Assembly: GCF_036417845.1 (NCBI RefSeq)
Contig: NC_089978.1
Location: 135,092,288 to 135,156,287, forward strand
Direction: 5' to 3'
Source of the DNA: Apteryx mantelli
Lineage: Eukaryota > Chordata > Aves > Apterygiformes > Apterygidae
DNA length: 64,000 nucleotides
Positions 36,001 through 46,275 of the stretch are shown piece by piece. The notes beneath the pieces were generated by a model. The model was not told the origin of the DNA. It saw only the letters and a program-made list of their open reading frames with translations, and made no database searches. Every line of letters starts with the position of its first letter. Positions within the stretch are counted from its first letter, which is position 1. Both the position numbers and the translations under genes were made by a program.

Positions 36001-37020
36001 ATGGTATGTCACTCCTACATAGCTCCATTATTACTGTAGACACTCATACTGTCTCTTGGCAGAGATCACCCTACAGCTGGACAGGGCCACATCTCAGAGA
36101 GCTTATAGAGATTCCTAAGCATACATACCTCCAAGCGCATATGCTCACATAGGATTTGATGCATATACAGTATCCGGCACTTGCACAAAAGACATCAGAA
36201 CAACTGTAAACAAAGTTGTTATGTCCCAAACAGTCCCCAAAACACAGACTTCATTTCACAGCTTGCAGAAAGCCTGCACTATACTGGAGCAGCACAGTGA
36301 CTGGATCTATAGGTCTCAAAATTACGGCTTCCCTTCTCAGTGAAAGATGCAAGGTTTACATACACCTTTCAAATGCGATCTGCAAATACTGCACCCCGTT
36401 CTTCCTCTGGGGAAAGCCACAGGTTCTTCTGTGCAGCTTCGTAGCAGGTTATCCCTCCTGCCCACTGCAGCGTTTCCACCTCCTCCACCGGCAGGATGAA
36501 GTGCCACCACGGATTTCCAGATCGAAGGCTGTTGCGAGATCCTTCTTGGACTCGCTCCCCGGCCCCGCGGCACGGGGGTCTGACAAGGCAGCCGGACGCA
36601 CCCCCCCGCCTCCCGCCGCCGCGCGGCCCCCAGCCGGTGCGGGGCGCACGTGACCCCGGGTCCCAGGCGGCGCGCGGGAGCGCTCGCACCGCCGGCTCCG
36701 CGCGCGCACACGTGGCCCGGCCCGGCGGCGCAGACATAGGTGTGGCTCCGCGAGGGCACGGCGCGGCCGCTGCCCGGCCCAGGCCCCGCGCCGGCACCGG
36801 CACCGGCCTGCCCTAGCCCACCCTTCCGGAACGGCGCGGTGCTCCCTGGCCGGGAGTGGGGAAGCTCTGCCCGGGGCGCCAGACCTTTCACCCCTGACCG
36901 CTGCGCCCTCTGCCCTCCCTTACCCATCAGGATGGACATGATGAGGCGCAGCGCCTGCTCAGACGAGCCCAGTGCCTCCGCCACCTGGGCCAGGCCCCAG
37001 CCGGACCCCGCCACCGCCAT
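18538..37020 (-). CDS. LPCAT3: Lysophospholipid acyltransferase 5 (LPCAT3/MBOAT5)
   Basis: ER multi-pass MBOAT enzyme that transfers polyunsaturated acyl-CoA to lysophosphatidylcholine and related lipids. Minus-strand coding exons: 36924-37020, 24252-24359, 24019-24125, 23772-23865, 23614-23651, 22340-22518, 21820-21928, 20743-20829, 20255-20421, 19442-19589, 18769-18927 and 18538-18654 (stop TAG). They give 469 residues against 487 in human, shorter only at the N-terminus. MBOAT hallmarks are present: the conserved Asn segment [10 protein letters not shown] and the catalytic His in [14 protein letters not shown]. The C-terminus [10 protein letters not shown] fits a KKxx ER-retrieval signal. 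The start at 37020 ([10 protein letters not shown]) is chosen because it lies in AAGATGGCGG and matches the human exon 1 end; an in-frame ATG at 37149 is a weaker alternative. Intron 1 is 12.6 kb and hosts a CR1. Introns 2 and 3 are short and open in frame. Confidence 0.96.
18928..19441 (-). other. LPCAT3 intron
   Basis: Between the last two long exons: GTGCGC donor at 19441 and CTAG acceptor at 18928. No recognisable feature. Confidence 0.8.
19590..20254 (-). other. LPCAT3 intron
   Basis: GTGAGC donor at 20254 and CTAG acceptor at 19590. Nothing recognised. Confidence 0.8.
20422..20742 (-). other. LPCAT3 intron
   Basis: GTGAGT donor at 20742 and CCCTAG acceptor at 20422. Nothing recognised. 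Confidence 0.8.
20830..21819 (-). other. LPCAT3 intron
   Basis: About 1 kb, AT-rich: GTATGT donor at 21819 and TGCAG acceptor at 20830. No repeat family recognised. Confidence 0.8.
21929..22339 (-). other. LPCAT3 intron
   Basis: GTAATG donor at 22339 and CTCAG acceptor at 21929. Nothing recognised. Confidence 0.8.
22519..23613 (-). other. LPCAT3 intron
   Basis: About 1.1 kb: GTGAGT donor at 23613 and GTACAG acceptor at 22519. A plus-strand open frame at 22778-23020 has no recognisable similarity and is treated as chance. Confidence 0.75.
24360..25610 (-). other. LPCAT3 intron 1, part nearest exon 2
   Basis: AT-rich intron sequence with an A tract near 24372-24383 and a 30-34 bp imperfect tandem duplication at 24737-24800. 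No gene is seen. Confidence 0.7.
24737..24800 (+). repeat. Imperfect tandem duplication
   Basis: Two adjacent copies starting TTTCTGTGACAAAT and ending GGCAAGCAG (24737-24766 and 24767-24800); the second carries a 4-bp insertion. Confidence 0.85.
25615..29004 (+). mobile_element. CR1 LINE, long but decayed copy, in LPCAT3 intron 1
   Basis: Sense on the plus strand, antisense to LPCAT3. The 5' part (25650-25990) keeps the C-terminal SGNH/esterase-like region of CR1 ORF1: an HVGTNDT block and a late GIHLTKRG block. ORF2 follows from about 26160. Its APE endonuclease has [18 protein letters not shown] and GSDHEMVEF; its reverse transcriptase has [26 protein letters not shown] and, near 28132, FADDT. 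Several stops and frame changes interrupt it, so it looks inactive. The 3' end is the CR1 signature, two ATTCTGTG-type repeats at 28988-29004. A complete CR1 is about 4.5 kb, so the 5' end is missing. Confidence 0.93.
30020..30044 (+). repeat. Poly-A tract (25 bp)
   Basis: Uninterrupted A run in LPCAT3 intron 1. No retroposed body is recognisable upstream. Confidence 0.9.
30905..30948 (+). repeat. 22-bp tandem duplication
   Basis: Two adjacent copies beginning AGTGAATACTGAATATCA, one mismatch in 22 bp. Confidence 0.9.
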
Positions 37021-37500
37021 CTTCTCCACCGGCCGCCCCGCCGGCCGGCTGCTCCTCGAACCCGGCAACGGCACCAGCCCCCGCGGCCCCCGCACCGCTT
37101 TCGTCCCCCTGCGCGCCCATTGGCTACGCCAGGCCGACCACGCCCCCAAGGCGCCTCCTATTGGTCAGTTTATGGCAGCGGGGCAGGGCCCTGCGCTCAC
37201 TAAAGCAAAGGTTACCCCGCGAGTGGGTGGTGCCGCGGGGTGTCCCTTTTAGCCAATGATTGGAGAAAGCTCTTCTGTGGGCCGGGCTCAGGCGGGCCGG
37301 AGGGGGCGGGGCCGGGACCGCGAGGCGGAGCCCGCCTCACCATTGGCTGTGCCGGGACAGGAGAGAGCCGGGCAGGGGAGGGGTAGGAGGAGTGGGCGGG
37401 GCAGGGGTTACTCGCGGGCACGAGGCAAGCGGAGAGGGTGGTGCGAGACTAACGGTCGTGCGCGCGGGGCAGGGTTGCGTTAGCGGCGAGCGCCTCATGC
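36540..37500. promoter_or_regulatory. CpG-island promoter of LPCAT3 with CCAAT-box cluster
   Basis: Strongly CpG-rich DNA around LPCAT3 exon 1. Upstream of the ATG at 37020 lie five CCAAT boxes in either orientation: ATTGG at 37119-37123, 37160-37164, 37259-37263 and 37342-37346, and CCAAT at 37253-37257. GC boxes (GGGGCGGGG near 37305, GGGCGGGG near 37394) lie close by. The start codon sits in AAGATGGCGG, a YY1-type motif. No TATA box. NF-Y and YY1 binding are inferred from motif only. Confidence 0.75.
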
Positions 37501-37960
37501 ATAGGCAAGACGTGCTCAGGAGCCTCCCGACCACCGCCAACTCAGCGTACCTGCGGCAACGGGCTGGATCGGGCAGCCCGGGTGACTCCTTGAGTCAAAC
37601 TGTCACTCCTTGGCTCCTGTGGCCCTAAGGGACTCACTTCTCTCCCAGCACATACCAGGTGTTATGACAGGAACTATCCATTGCCCTGTATGCTGGGCAC
37701 CCAAATCTTTGTAGTCCCTGAGTGGCTCTATCTACCCAGTCTTTTCTACAGCAATGACTCATCCTTTGGAGGACTTTATCCTAGGTGATTCCCTTCATGC
37801 GAACATCCGTGTGTGCATTTCTTACCTTAAGTTCTCCTCCCCAGCAAAGCTTTGGTTGTTCAGCTGCAGTTGATGTGATACTCTTCCCCTTATCTGTGTT
37901 ATTATTTTGCTGCTATGTCATTCAGGTGGGCAAGGTTGTCCAAAGTTAGCTGGAGAGGCA
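37500..37960. other. LPCAT3-C1S spacer next to the CpG island
   Basis: GC content falls off away from LPCAT3. No coding region, repeat or RNA gene is recognised. Confidence 0.6.
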
Positions 37961-38795
37961 ATCATAGACTCACAGAAAGGTTTTGATGAGAAGAGACCTT
38001 TGGAGATCTCTAGTCCAACCCCCTACTCAGCTGGGCTGACTCTGAAGCTAGATCAGATTGCTCAGGGCCTTGTTCAGGCAAGTTCTGAACCTCTCCAAGG
38101 GTGGAGATTTCCCAGCCTCTTCAGTCACCTGTACCAGTGCTCCAACACCCTTGAGGGAAAGTATTTTTTCCAGATGTATATTCAAAATTTTTTATGTTGC
38201 GAAGTTATGCCCGTTGCCTCCTGTCCTTCTGCAGTGCTGCTGTAAGACTCTGGCTCCATTCTCTTTATAACCACCCTTTTGACAGCAGCAGCAGCTATTA
38301 GACCCCACTCCTTGTCAATCTGACTGGGAAGGAGACTGACAATCACATAGGCCTCATTTACTTAAGAAACCAGGCTAAAAATCAGGGAGATTTACTGCTA
38401 TTAGATTCCCCGTAGCCCTTCTCTTTTCCAGGCTGAACAAACCCAAATTCCTCTGCCTCTCCATGCACATCATGTGCTCCAGACCGCTGACCTCTCTAGT
38501 GGTCCTCCACTGGACTCTTTCCAGTTTGTTCACATTTCTTTTGTGCTGAGGAACCCCTAATGGACAGAGTGTGCCAGATACAACTTTATCAGTGCTGTAC
38601 AGAGGGGAATAATCACTTCTCTCAACCTGTTGGCTCTTGTTTGTGCAGCCCAGTATGTGGTTAGCTTTCAGTGCTGCAAGGGTGCACTGCTGGCTAATGT
38701 ACAACTTGCAGTCAGCCAGAATCCTGAGGTCCTTTTCTGCAGAACTGCTATTTAGCCAGTTGGTTCCCAGCCTGCAGTGGTGCATAAGATTCTTC
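37961..38795 (-). mobile_element. CR1 LINE 3' fragment (old)
   Basis: Minus orientation. The plus strand starts with the reversed CR1 3' end (AATCATAGACTCACAGAAAG, then a diverged CTCTAGTCCAACCCC). Reading back on the minus strand come diverged 3'-region segments (TTCAGCCTGGAAAAGAG, AGGACCTCAGGATTCTGGCT). About 0.8 kb, 5'-truncated and clearly older than the copy at 25.6 kb. Confidence 0.85.
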
Positions 38796-39139
38796 TATCT
38801 TAGGTGCAGTTATGACAATGAGGTTGTTACGTGGTTGTGGCCTGGGATCATGTGCTGGACACAGGCCTTGACAAGCATCAATTTTACTTTAAATGATGTG
38901 TTTTTTTTCTTGTGTCTTCCATTTCCTGCCCGTGGTTTGCATAGTGACAAAGGTAGAGATCTGGAGGAGGAAGAGGAAGTAGTCTTGGAAAAAAGCAATT
39001 TTCCCAGTACAATGGGCAGTACAGATCGAGAGCATGCAGAAAGTAGAATACATAAGGAATGGAAGGAATGAAGGAACGGTCTGACAGAAACCTCACAAAA
39101 AAACCAAACAAATGCAATATCTTGCACCTGGGATAGAAA

Positions 39140-39436
39140 ACATAATGGGTGGCTACAAAGAAGGCTGAACCAGATTCCTGTCAGAGGTACACAGTGAAAC
39201 AAGAGACAATGGTCCCAAGCTGCTACAAAGGAGATTTCAATTGGACAGAAGAGTGGTTCACTGTGGGAACAGGTGCTTAGAGAGCCTAAGAAATCTCCAT
39301 CCTTAGAGGTGTTCATAAGTCACCTGGACAAGGCCCTGAGCAAATTGGTCTAGCTTTGGAGCTAGCCATGCTGCGAGTGGGGAGTTGGAGCAGAGTCCTC
39401 CACAGGTCCCATCCCACCTAAATCTTTCTGTGTATC
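39140..39436 (+). mobile_element. CR1 LINE 3' fragment (old)
   Basis: Plus orientation. Diverged CR1 3' region: GGACAAGGCCCTGAGCAA, TCTAGCTTTGGAG, CCACAGGTCCCATCCCACCT and a terminal AATCTTTCTGTGTATCT. The 5' boundary is uncertain. Confidence 0.75.
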
Positions 39437-40303
39437 TACAGAAGTTAAGAAAAATGGAAATGAAGAGTAACTAGTGCAGTAAGGAAATGCATAAAGAAGG
39501 GCAGATCTTGACCTTGACCTCCAGAAGTCCTTTGAAGGCATGCTTAGAAAAGCAAAGATGTAGAGTGGCAGGCCAAGATGGTCATTTTGCAGAAGGAGGG
39601 GTTTAAAAACCCTCCGAGGTATCTGACTCACTCAGGTTAGAGTTTACAGAGTTTACAGAACACCATATTTGTTCACCCTAATTGGCCACGGTTAACCAAG
39701 CTTTTTGCAAAGTTCAAGAACAAATTGAATACCAATCTATCACTTCTGTGCTTAATTCCATGTTTATGTTTTTTAGTTTGGTTTCCTAAGTAAATGAAGC
39801 CTATGTGAGCATATTGACCGGCAGTACTTTTCCTAGTCAGATTTGACAAGGAATGAACATCTCAAAAGTACCATGTTCATACAAGTTTCATGAAAATGGA
39901 GAGCCAGATTGGAAAGAAAGGCCTGTAGACACTGTCACTGAGGGAATCCACTTCATATTCAATCTTCCTCTCATATCTGATGAAATTAAATTAACCCACA
40001 GATTTGGCACTTCTTCTGGGATTACAACCTCTTAAAATCTATCCTGCTGGACTTTGCTGTTGTCTGACAAGGGAACATTCTTATAATTTCATTAAAGAAA
40101 AAGTGATGAGAAAATTCATGTAAGAAAGATCATTGAGGGCAGTTAAGTAATAAGAAACAGATACAACTTCTGGCTCAGTAAGTCTCTTGAACTTTAGATC
40201 ACCAGAAAATGGCAGAATATACCAGAGAGAGATCACCGCATATTTGCCCCTTTCTTAAATTCCTTCCTTAAATCTCCACATCTGGCTTCATCTTTGTCTT
40301 CCC

Positions 40304-40366
40304 CTTGCCTTGCCTTGCCTTGCCTTGCCTTGCCTTGCCTTGCCTTGCCTTCCCTTCCCTTCCCAT
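40304..40366 (+). repeat. (CCTTG)n pentanucleotide microsatellite
   Basis: About nine to ten consecutive CCTTG units followed by CCTTC/CCCTT variants, in the LPCAT3-C1S spacer. Confidence 0.95.
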
Positions 40367-43300
40367 TACTCAACTCTGTGGCCAATGGCCTTGTTATGAA
40401 GGTCAGATTGGAACTTGGCAAAAATCAAGCCACTCTTGGCAGGCCTTACCTTTTCTCAGATCACTTGTATTCTGTTCAGCTTGCCACTAGCGGTTACAGC
40501 ATTGCTTTTAGCTTTCTACATACATAGGTAAACCTCTTGCCCAAGTAGAACTCTTGTCTCCTGGCAGAAGTAGACCCCTTCCATTTCTGGAAAGGCAGTG
40601 TCCTCCCTCTGGTTTTGGAGGCCACATTTGTAGCCAGCAAAAACGGCTTTGGACCACAGTCTCTTTCATGTGGTATCCTCCTGAACTCCTCAGCAGTCCA
40701 TCCACAGCTCTGACATAAGGTGTCAGCAAAAGGGAGAGCTAGAGACTGTATGCTGGACTGGATAAAGTTCTGGTATAGTTCATTTATGTTCTTGAATAGC
40801 TCAGGGAACAAACACATGAAACACTCCTGCTTACAGAGTAACTTATTTGAAATGTCTGCTGTTTGTAAAATAAACAAAAATATACTGTAGTGTTTAAATA
40901 CAACTTGTGGTCAGTTAGCCACATCTATAGCAAAAGAAAGTACATATGAACATTTAGACTTTTCTTATTTCATTCTGTAATTTACTACTGTCAGAGAAGG
41001 GTTTCGGTAGCAACATCTGCTCCTAAGATTCTTTTACAGTTTTCTTTGCAAGGTTCTGTGTTCAATTGCTTGTAACTTTGCTAAATTTGAACTGTTCAGA
41101 TGAACAAATCTGCAAATTTCATTTTAATTGAACATATTCAAGTTGTTCATGCAGCTTTCCCACAGACCACAGCAGCACATAACCCCAGATAGTTCAAGAG
41201 GTCCTGTAGGACCATTTCCTCTGAGGTGAGGATCTGAAACAGGAATCTCTGTAACCTGTCTTTCCAGTGCCTCTTCTCCCAGGCAATCATAGGAGCTTAT
41301 CTTGTTTCAAATGCCAGTCAGTGCGAGAAGAGCCAAATGTAGGTTACTGAGGGGCAAGGTGACTAACTGGAGAGTGGGTGGGGGTGGAATTTAGGATTGA
41401 AAATTGACAGGAAGGAAGATAGTGGAAAAGCAAGCGTCAGGATAGAATTTAATCCAACTGAAGTCCGCAACTGCAAGTCAGTAAGACAAGGAAAGAACAT
41501 GGAGTGGGCAGAGAAAGAAACACAACTAATAAGAAATGTACGGAGAGAGAAAGGTGACTACTTGGGAAAACAAGCTAGGGTAGACATGAAAATGAATTTT
41601 CATTAGAAGCATAAGTAGAAGTACTTGGATCCAATAGGGATAAAGAAATGGGATAGCAGAGGGAGTAGGACAAAGCAAAGACAGATGCAACCAGGACTTC
41701 ACGGACATTTGAGATGGGGAGGGAATTGTATGCTTGAAAACAATTAATCATTTCTTTATGGAAATTGTGGTACAAATAAATGTGATGTCAGATTGTTTTT
41801 CAGACATCACTGACTCCACCCCTTATCCCATAATATTACAGAGTTTTAGTATCCCCAGTTTATAGTGGAAGGATTTGGACACAAATTGATCAACATATGA
41901 AGCATTCATTAATTTCGGGTATGAACTCTGAGACATCCAGCAGATGATAATTTTTGAGGGAGCTCAGCATTATGTATGTTTGTAGCAGAACTCCCCTTGG
42001 CTTCCATTTTGTAGCCGTGAATGTTTAACATGTCTGCAAATCAAACTCCAAGCTCTTAGCTAACTGCCTAGAAAAGACAGAGCACATAACAGTTGAAGAA
42101 CTTGGCCAGTATTGCATTATATTATCTCTGTGGCAGAGACAGCGGTACAATCCAGTTCCCCAAAACAGCAATCAGCTACTCAAATCATGGGAATCTCTCC
42201 TTGCTCCTACGAAAATGCTCACCTCCCAGCACAGTTTCCAGCTCTTGTTAGAACTGAGCAGGAGTCATCAGCGTCTTTCAGGCTAAAGTGTTTTGTCCTG
42301 GGAAACGAAGGCGAGCAGATCTCTGCTGCCATCTCTCAGTAACTCGAAGAATAGGTGGAACAAGCAGATGTCGGTTTCAGGGTTAACATCTATGTCACTG
42401 TCAACATTTTCGTTGGTGTTGGTTAATTTCAGATTTTGGGAAACAGGCAGGAGAACATTATCCTATTGGCACCGCTGCAGAAGTCACAGAACTGTACTTA
42501 ATATGCACTATATGGCAGCTCTGCTCTGACTGGCAAATGAAGTTGGTTTATCTTGAGAAAGCTTTAGCAATTTTTCATTTCCATGTGTCCAACTGTCTCT
42601 TGGAAGTTACTAGTCCTGCTGCAGAAATGTCTCATTTCCTCTCACAGTCGCTGCTCAGTCACCACAGTTTAGAGCCTTGTGTTTTAAGATAAACCAAAAA
42701 AATTAGAAACATTTTACCCTAAGAGATCAACCTCTAAACCGTCCCTGGTGGTTTGTGACTAGTGATGCCATGCATACAATGAGGATGGAAATCTCTGATG
42801 ATGGGGCTGGGAAGACGTATAATGGTAGAATCAACTCAAATTATCTCAAGACAAGATACATCCATTTGTGAGTCAGAGCCCATCATCCATAGGTAAAGGG
42901 CCTTGCATGTGAACAATGCTGTAAGGCTTGTATTTTGTAGGAGGGTGGTGCATTGTCTGTGGAGGCATTGTCTGTGCTTAAAAGTCATATGCATTTGAAG
43001 TTACAGCAAGGGGTGCAGGGAAAGGAATGCCAAAAGGGAGCATCACATCTCAGTGTGGTACACTGCATGTTGTAGAATGGTCTGAAGTCCCAAGTTTTGC
43101 TGGGAGGTTGTGGGAGCTTTGCATTCAGACTTCAGGGCTGGAGGGAGTAAAAGAAATGAATGAACTGTGATGAAAATCCCCCTTGTACAGTAGCAGAGGT
43201 GTCATACAGAGTGGTTTTGGGGCAGTCCACAGACAGACTTTCCTGGTGGTAACCCATGTTCTAAAATTAACCACTGACAGAAAAACAGGCCTCATTCACA

Positions 43301-43560
43301 AGAGCAAGGCGGGGAACTGAAGTGTGAAAGGAACGCCCTGAATCATCCTATTGGGAGAAAGGGAAACAGACAAATTACTGCCAAGGTCCTGGTGGAGCAG
43401 ATGTTTTCACTTGCTGTTTACATACCCCTAATTCCCTGCTGATGGCTTTCACCTAGTTAATGTTGTTGCCTCTTTTAATAATTGTTCCCTTTTCTATATG
43501 CACTGACTCAGTGTTTCCAAAGGGAAAGTGTGGCTTTTCTTCAGAACTCAGAAAAAGATC

Positions 43561-43572
43561 CCCCCCCCCCCC
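43561..43572 (+). repeat. Poly-C tract
   Basis: Twelve consecutive C, intergenic. Confidence 0.9.
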
Positions 43573-45979
43573 ACCAGCTTTCTGGGGGAAGTCAAGCCAG
43601 TCAAACCTGTTTTAGATGGTAATTTTATGAAAACCTGAACATTACTGCTCTTCATAACAGCTGGTGGAAAGGTTACAGCTACACAGTTCTGACTTATCTT
43701 AAGAAAAGGTTTGTCTTATACAATGAAGGAAGCAGGGGCACTTTGGGAAAAGTAATATGTGGTCATGTAATTAAGGAATTTAACAGAATGCATGTGCCTC
43801 AGATCAGAATTATATTGCATTGGCAGCCTTAATTATATCATTTATTAACCTTAATTGCATGATTTTGCCTCCTTTAAATTATTATTTTAATATATTTCCT
43901 GTACATAGTTTCAGTAAATTGTAAAATCTATTACCTAGCTCTTTCATCTTATGAATTTATTAAAACAATATGGATGTAGGCAGATGAAGACAAATACTGT
44001 ATGTTTACTTGATGTAAATATATATGTCAATATGATTGGTCTTCTGCATAAATAATTAGCATTATACAAATATATGCCTATATAAAATGCATCTACCTTT
44101 TTATTTAACCAACTTCAGCATTTTTTTCTTAATTAATAGGTAGATGTCTTCTAAAGAATTATTAATATTCACAAACATATTAATTGACCACTTCTACAGG
44201 CCGGTTGAATCAAGTTTATAAGGAAATACACAATTCCATTGTGATGAAATGACATGCACAATATATCAGCACCCACTCATTTTACTTCTGGCATGCCCAA
44301 AATGGGATTCCAACTTGAAAAGTCACTGGCAGAGTCTTTACTTTGCCCTGTTCAGAGGAGGAGATATCTCCCCATGATCTGTCCTATATCTTTCATCAAT
44401 CTGTTTTCTTTACTTTCAAAATTCCAGTTAGAAACATCATGCCATGCTCCCAAGAAGCATCAGAGAGTGTGAGATGACACACTTTTTTTCTCTCTCTACC
44501 CATTCTCAGTTTGACAAAGAAAACAGACAAGGTATATTCTTCAAGTAAAAACCTTTATTCTGACTACAATGAAGTCAGTTATGATTCATCTGTAGGTGTT
44601 TCTCTGCCTTGACAATATAAAGGAGTCTTTCAGCTGAGCTTTGCTAACACACTTTGCCTATGGCCTGTTGAAACTTGAATCACTTTTCCTAGCCAAAACA
44701 GGCTCTGGAGCATGCTGTGCTGATTGTAAAGGGCAGAGGTGCCAATGGAGTTTTACATCTTCATTTATATTCCAGTCCCAGTGTAGCTGGCTTGTGAGGA
44801 GCAGGAGGAGTTTTCTGAAGTATTACTGATGGGTCTTTTTGCTTGTACTGAAGTATTTGGTCTTGGCTTGGGGGCATTGGCTGGATGAAGAGTCCTACCT
44901 GGTACACATCTTGAAACTCCTTTCCTTGAGGGTCTTAGATCTAACTTGGTCCAGGGCTAAGTCTGATGAACAGTTAGTTGTTCTTACATAAAGTTCACTT
45001 AATAACTTGTTATAGAAGGTTATGAGTTCTTAGTCAAATTCTTATTTATAGGAGTGTCCACGTAACAAAAAATAGCAAAAAAAAAGAACTCTAACTTGTT
45101 CTCTTGTTGGTAACCTCAGATAGACACAACATTGAATTGGCTACTTTCTTTTCTTTTCTTTTCTTTTTTTCAGAAAAGGGTCTCTGAGGCATAAGATGAG
45201 GAGGAATGGTAGCAGCACTGTAGACATCCAGGTTGCATTCACAAAGTGGATTCCATCAAAGTGGTCTCTGAAGTGGATGATCGAACATTTTTCCATGTGA
45301 AAGAATTAGACTAGTAGTCATGTGTACTTTCCTTTTCAACATCTTTTGAACTTTGTTCATAATTTTAGAAGGGGAGGGGAAAGAGAGAGAGAGGGGAGGC
45401 AGCCAAAAAGTCCGTTCTCCTCCCTTTTCCCAAAAGTCATCTGATTTCCCGAAAATCCCTAATATAGACCAGATCTGCGTACTCCCCCATGCAACCTGAG
45501 CCAACAGAATTGTGCAACTGGTTCTGGAAATTCCCTTTTGTCGAATGCTGGTAAGCAGAAGTATCTCTTCTGAACAGGAAGGCTGGAAAGCTACATCCCA
45601 CAGATAGGGGGTGCTGCAGTATTGCAAATTAGAGCTGTCTTCCCTAGATCTCAGGCTTGGATATGTTTGAGGGGTGTGAACAGGAACAAAAAAGAAAAAG
45701 AGAAAGAGAAAGAGAACGAAAGGGAGAAGAAAACCAGACACAAACTAGGGAGAGAAGGTAAATATTGCAAACATTAGAAATGGGCAAGGAAAACATTTGT
45801 GAGCATTGCTCTGTGTGTGACAGCTAGAAGGGGTAGGACATGCATTCCCCCAACCCCAGGGTCTTAGCATAATTTTTGGGGTGCTGGGAGGAGTGAATTG
45901 GTTATCTTGGCAGGGGGAGTGCTATCTTAATTTGCTATGAAAGGGAATGCATCAGCATGGTGTTGGGGACACTGATGGA

Positions 45980-45985
45980 TATAAG
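45980..45985 (+). promoter_or_regulatory. Possible TATA element of C1S
   Basis: GATATAAGG in a non-CpG context about 295 bp before the C1S start codon. It would suit a liver-type inducible promoter and a 5' UTR of about 265 nt, but upstream non-coding exons cannot be excluded. Confidence 0.3.
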
Positions 45986-46275
45986 GGGAGAAGGGGGGTC
46001 CTAGTGACATCTCCCCATTTTGTCAGTACTGAGCTCAACATCTCTCCTTGATGCTTGGGGTTGCTGTATGCAGGAAGAAATGATGATATAAAACTTGCTT
46101 TTGAGGCAAATCATTGGCATATTCTCCACAAGTTGGGATATTAAGATCTTTGACCTGCCTACCACACACACAGAAGCACAGACAACATTAACCAATCACA
46201 CTGTTTTTGTCCCAGACCGTAACTCCAAAGTCCAGTTCCTGGCAGTTTTCAGAAAGGAAGATCAGCTTTTTCCAG

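Larger units (their letters stand above)
29005..36540 (-). other. LPCAT3 intron 1, part nearest the promoter
   Basis: About 7.5 kb of AT-rich intron without a recognisable gene. It holds a 25-bp A tract (30020-30044), a 22-bp tandem duplication (30905-30948) and a T tract near 34501-34514. A 219-codon plus-strand frame (29308-29967) is pyrimidine-biased and resembles no protein I know. Confidence 0.65.
39437..45970. other. LPCAT3-C1S intergenic region
   Basis: About 6.5 kb, AT-rich, without a supported gene. Contains the pentanucleotide repeat at 40300, a C12 run (43561-43572), pyrimidine repeats near 45145-45175 and purine repeats near 45690-45730. The longest unexplained frame is on the minus strand at 40494-40877 (127 codons). 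Confidence 0.6.

Noticed and set aside
36337-37149. 270-codon minus-strand frame across LPCAT3 exon 1
   Set aside because: It is GC-rich read-through of exon 1 into intron 1; only 36924-37020 joins the rest of LPCAT3.
36740-37259. Possible divergent gene starting rightward from the LPCAT3 CpG island
   Set aside because: The frames are low-complexity Pro/Ala-rich shadows of the island and no downstream exons were found before C1S.
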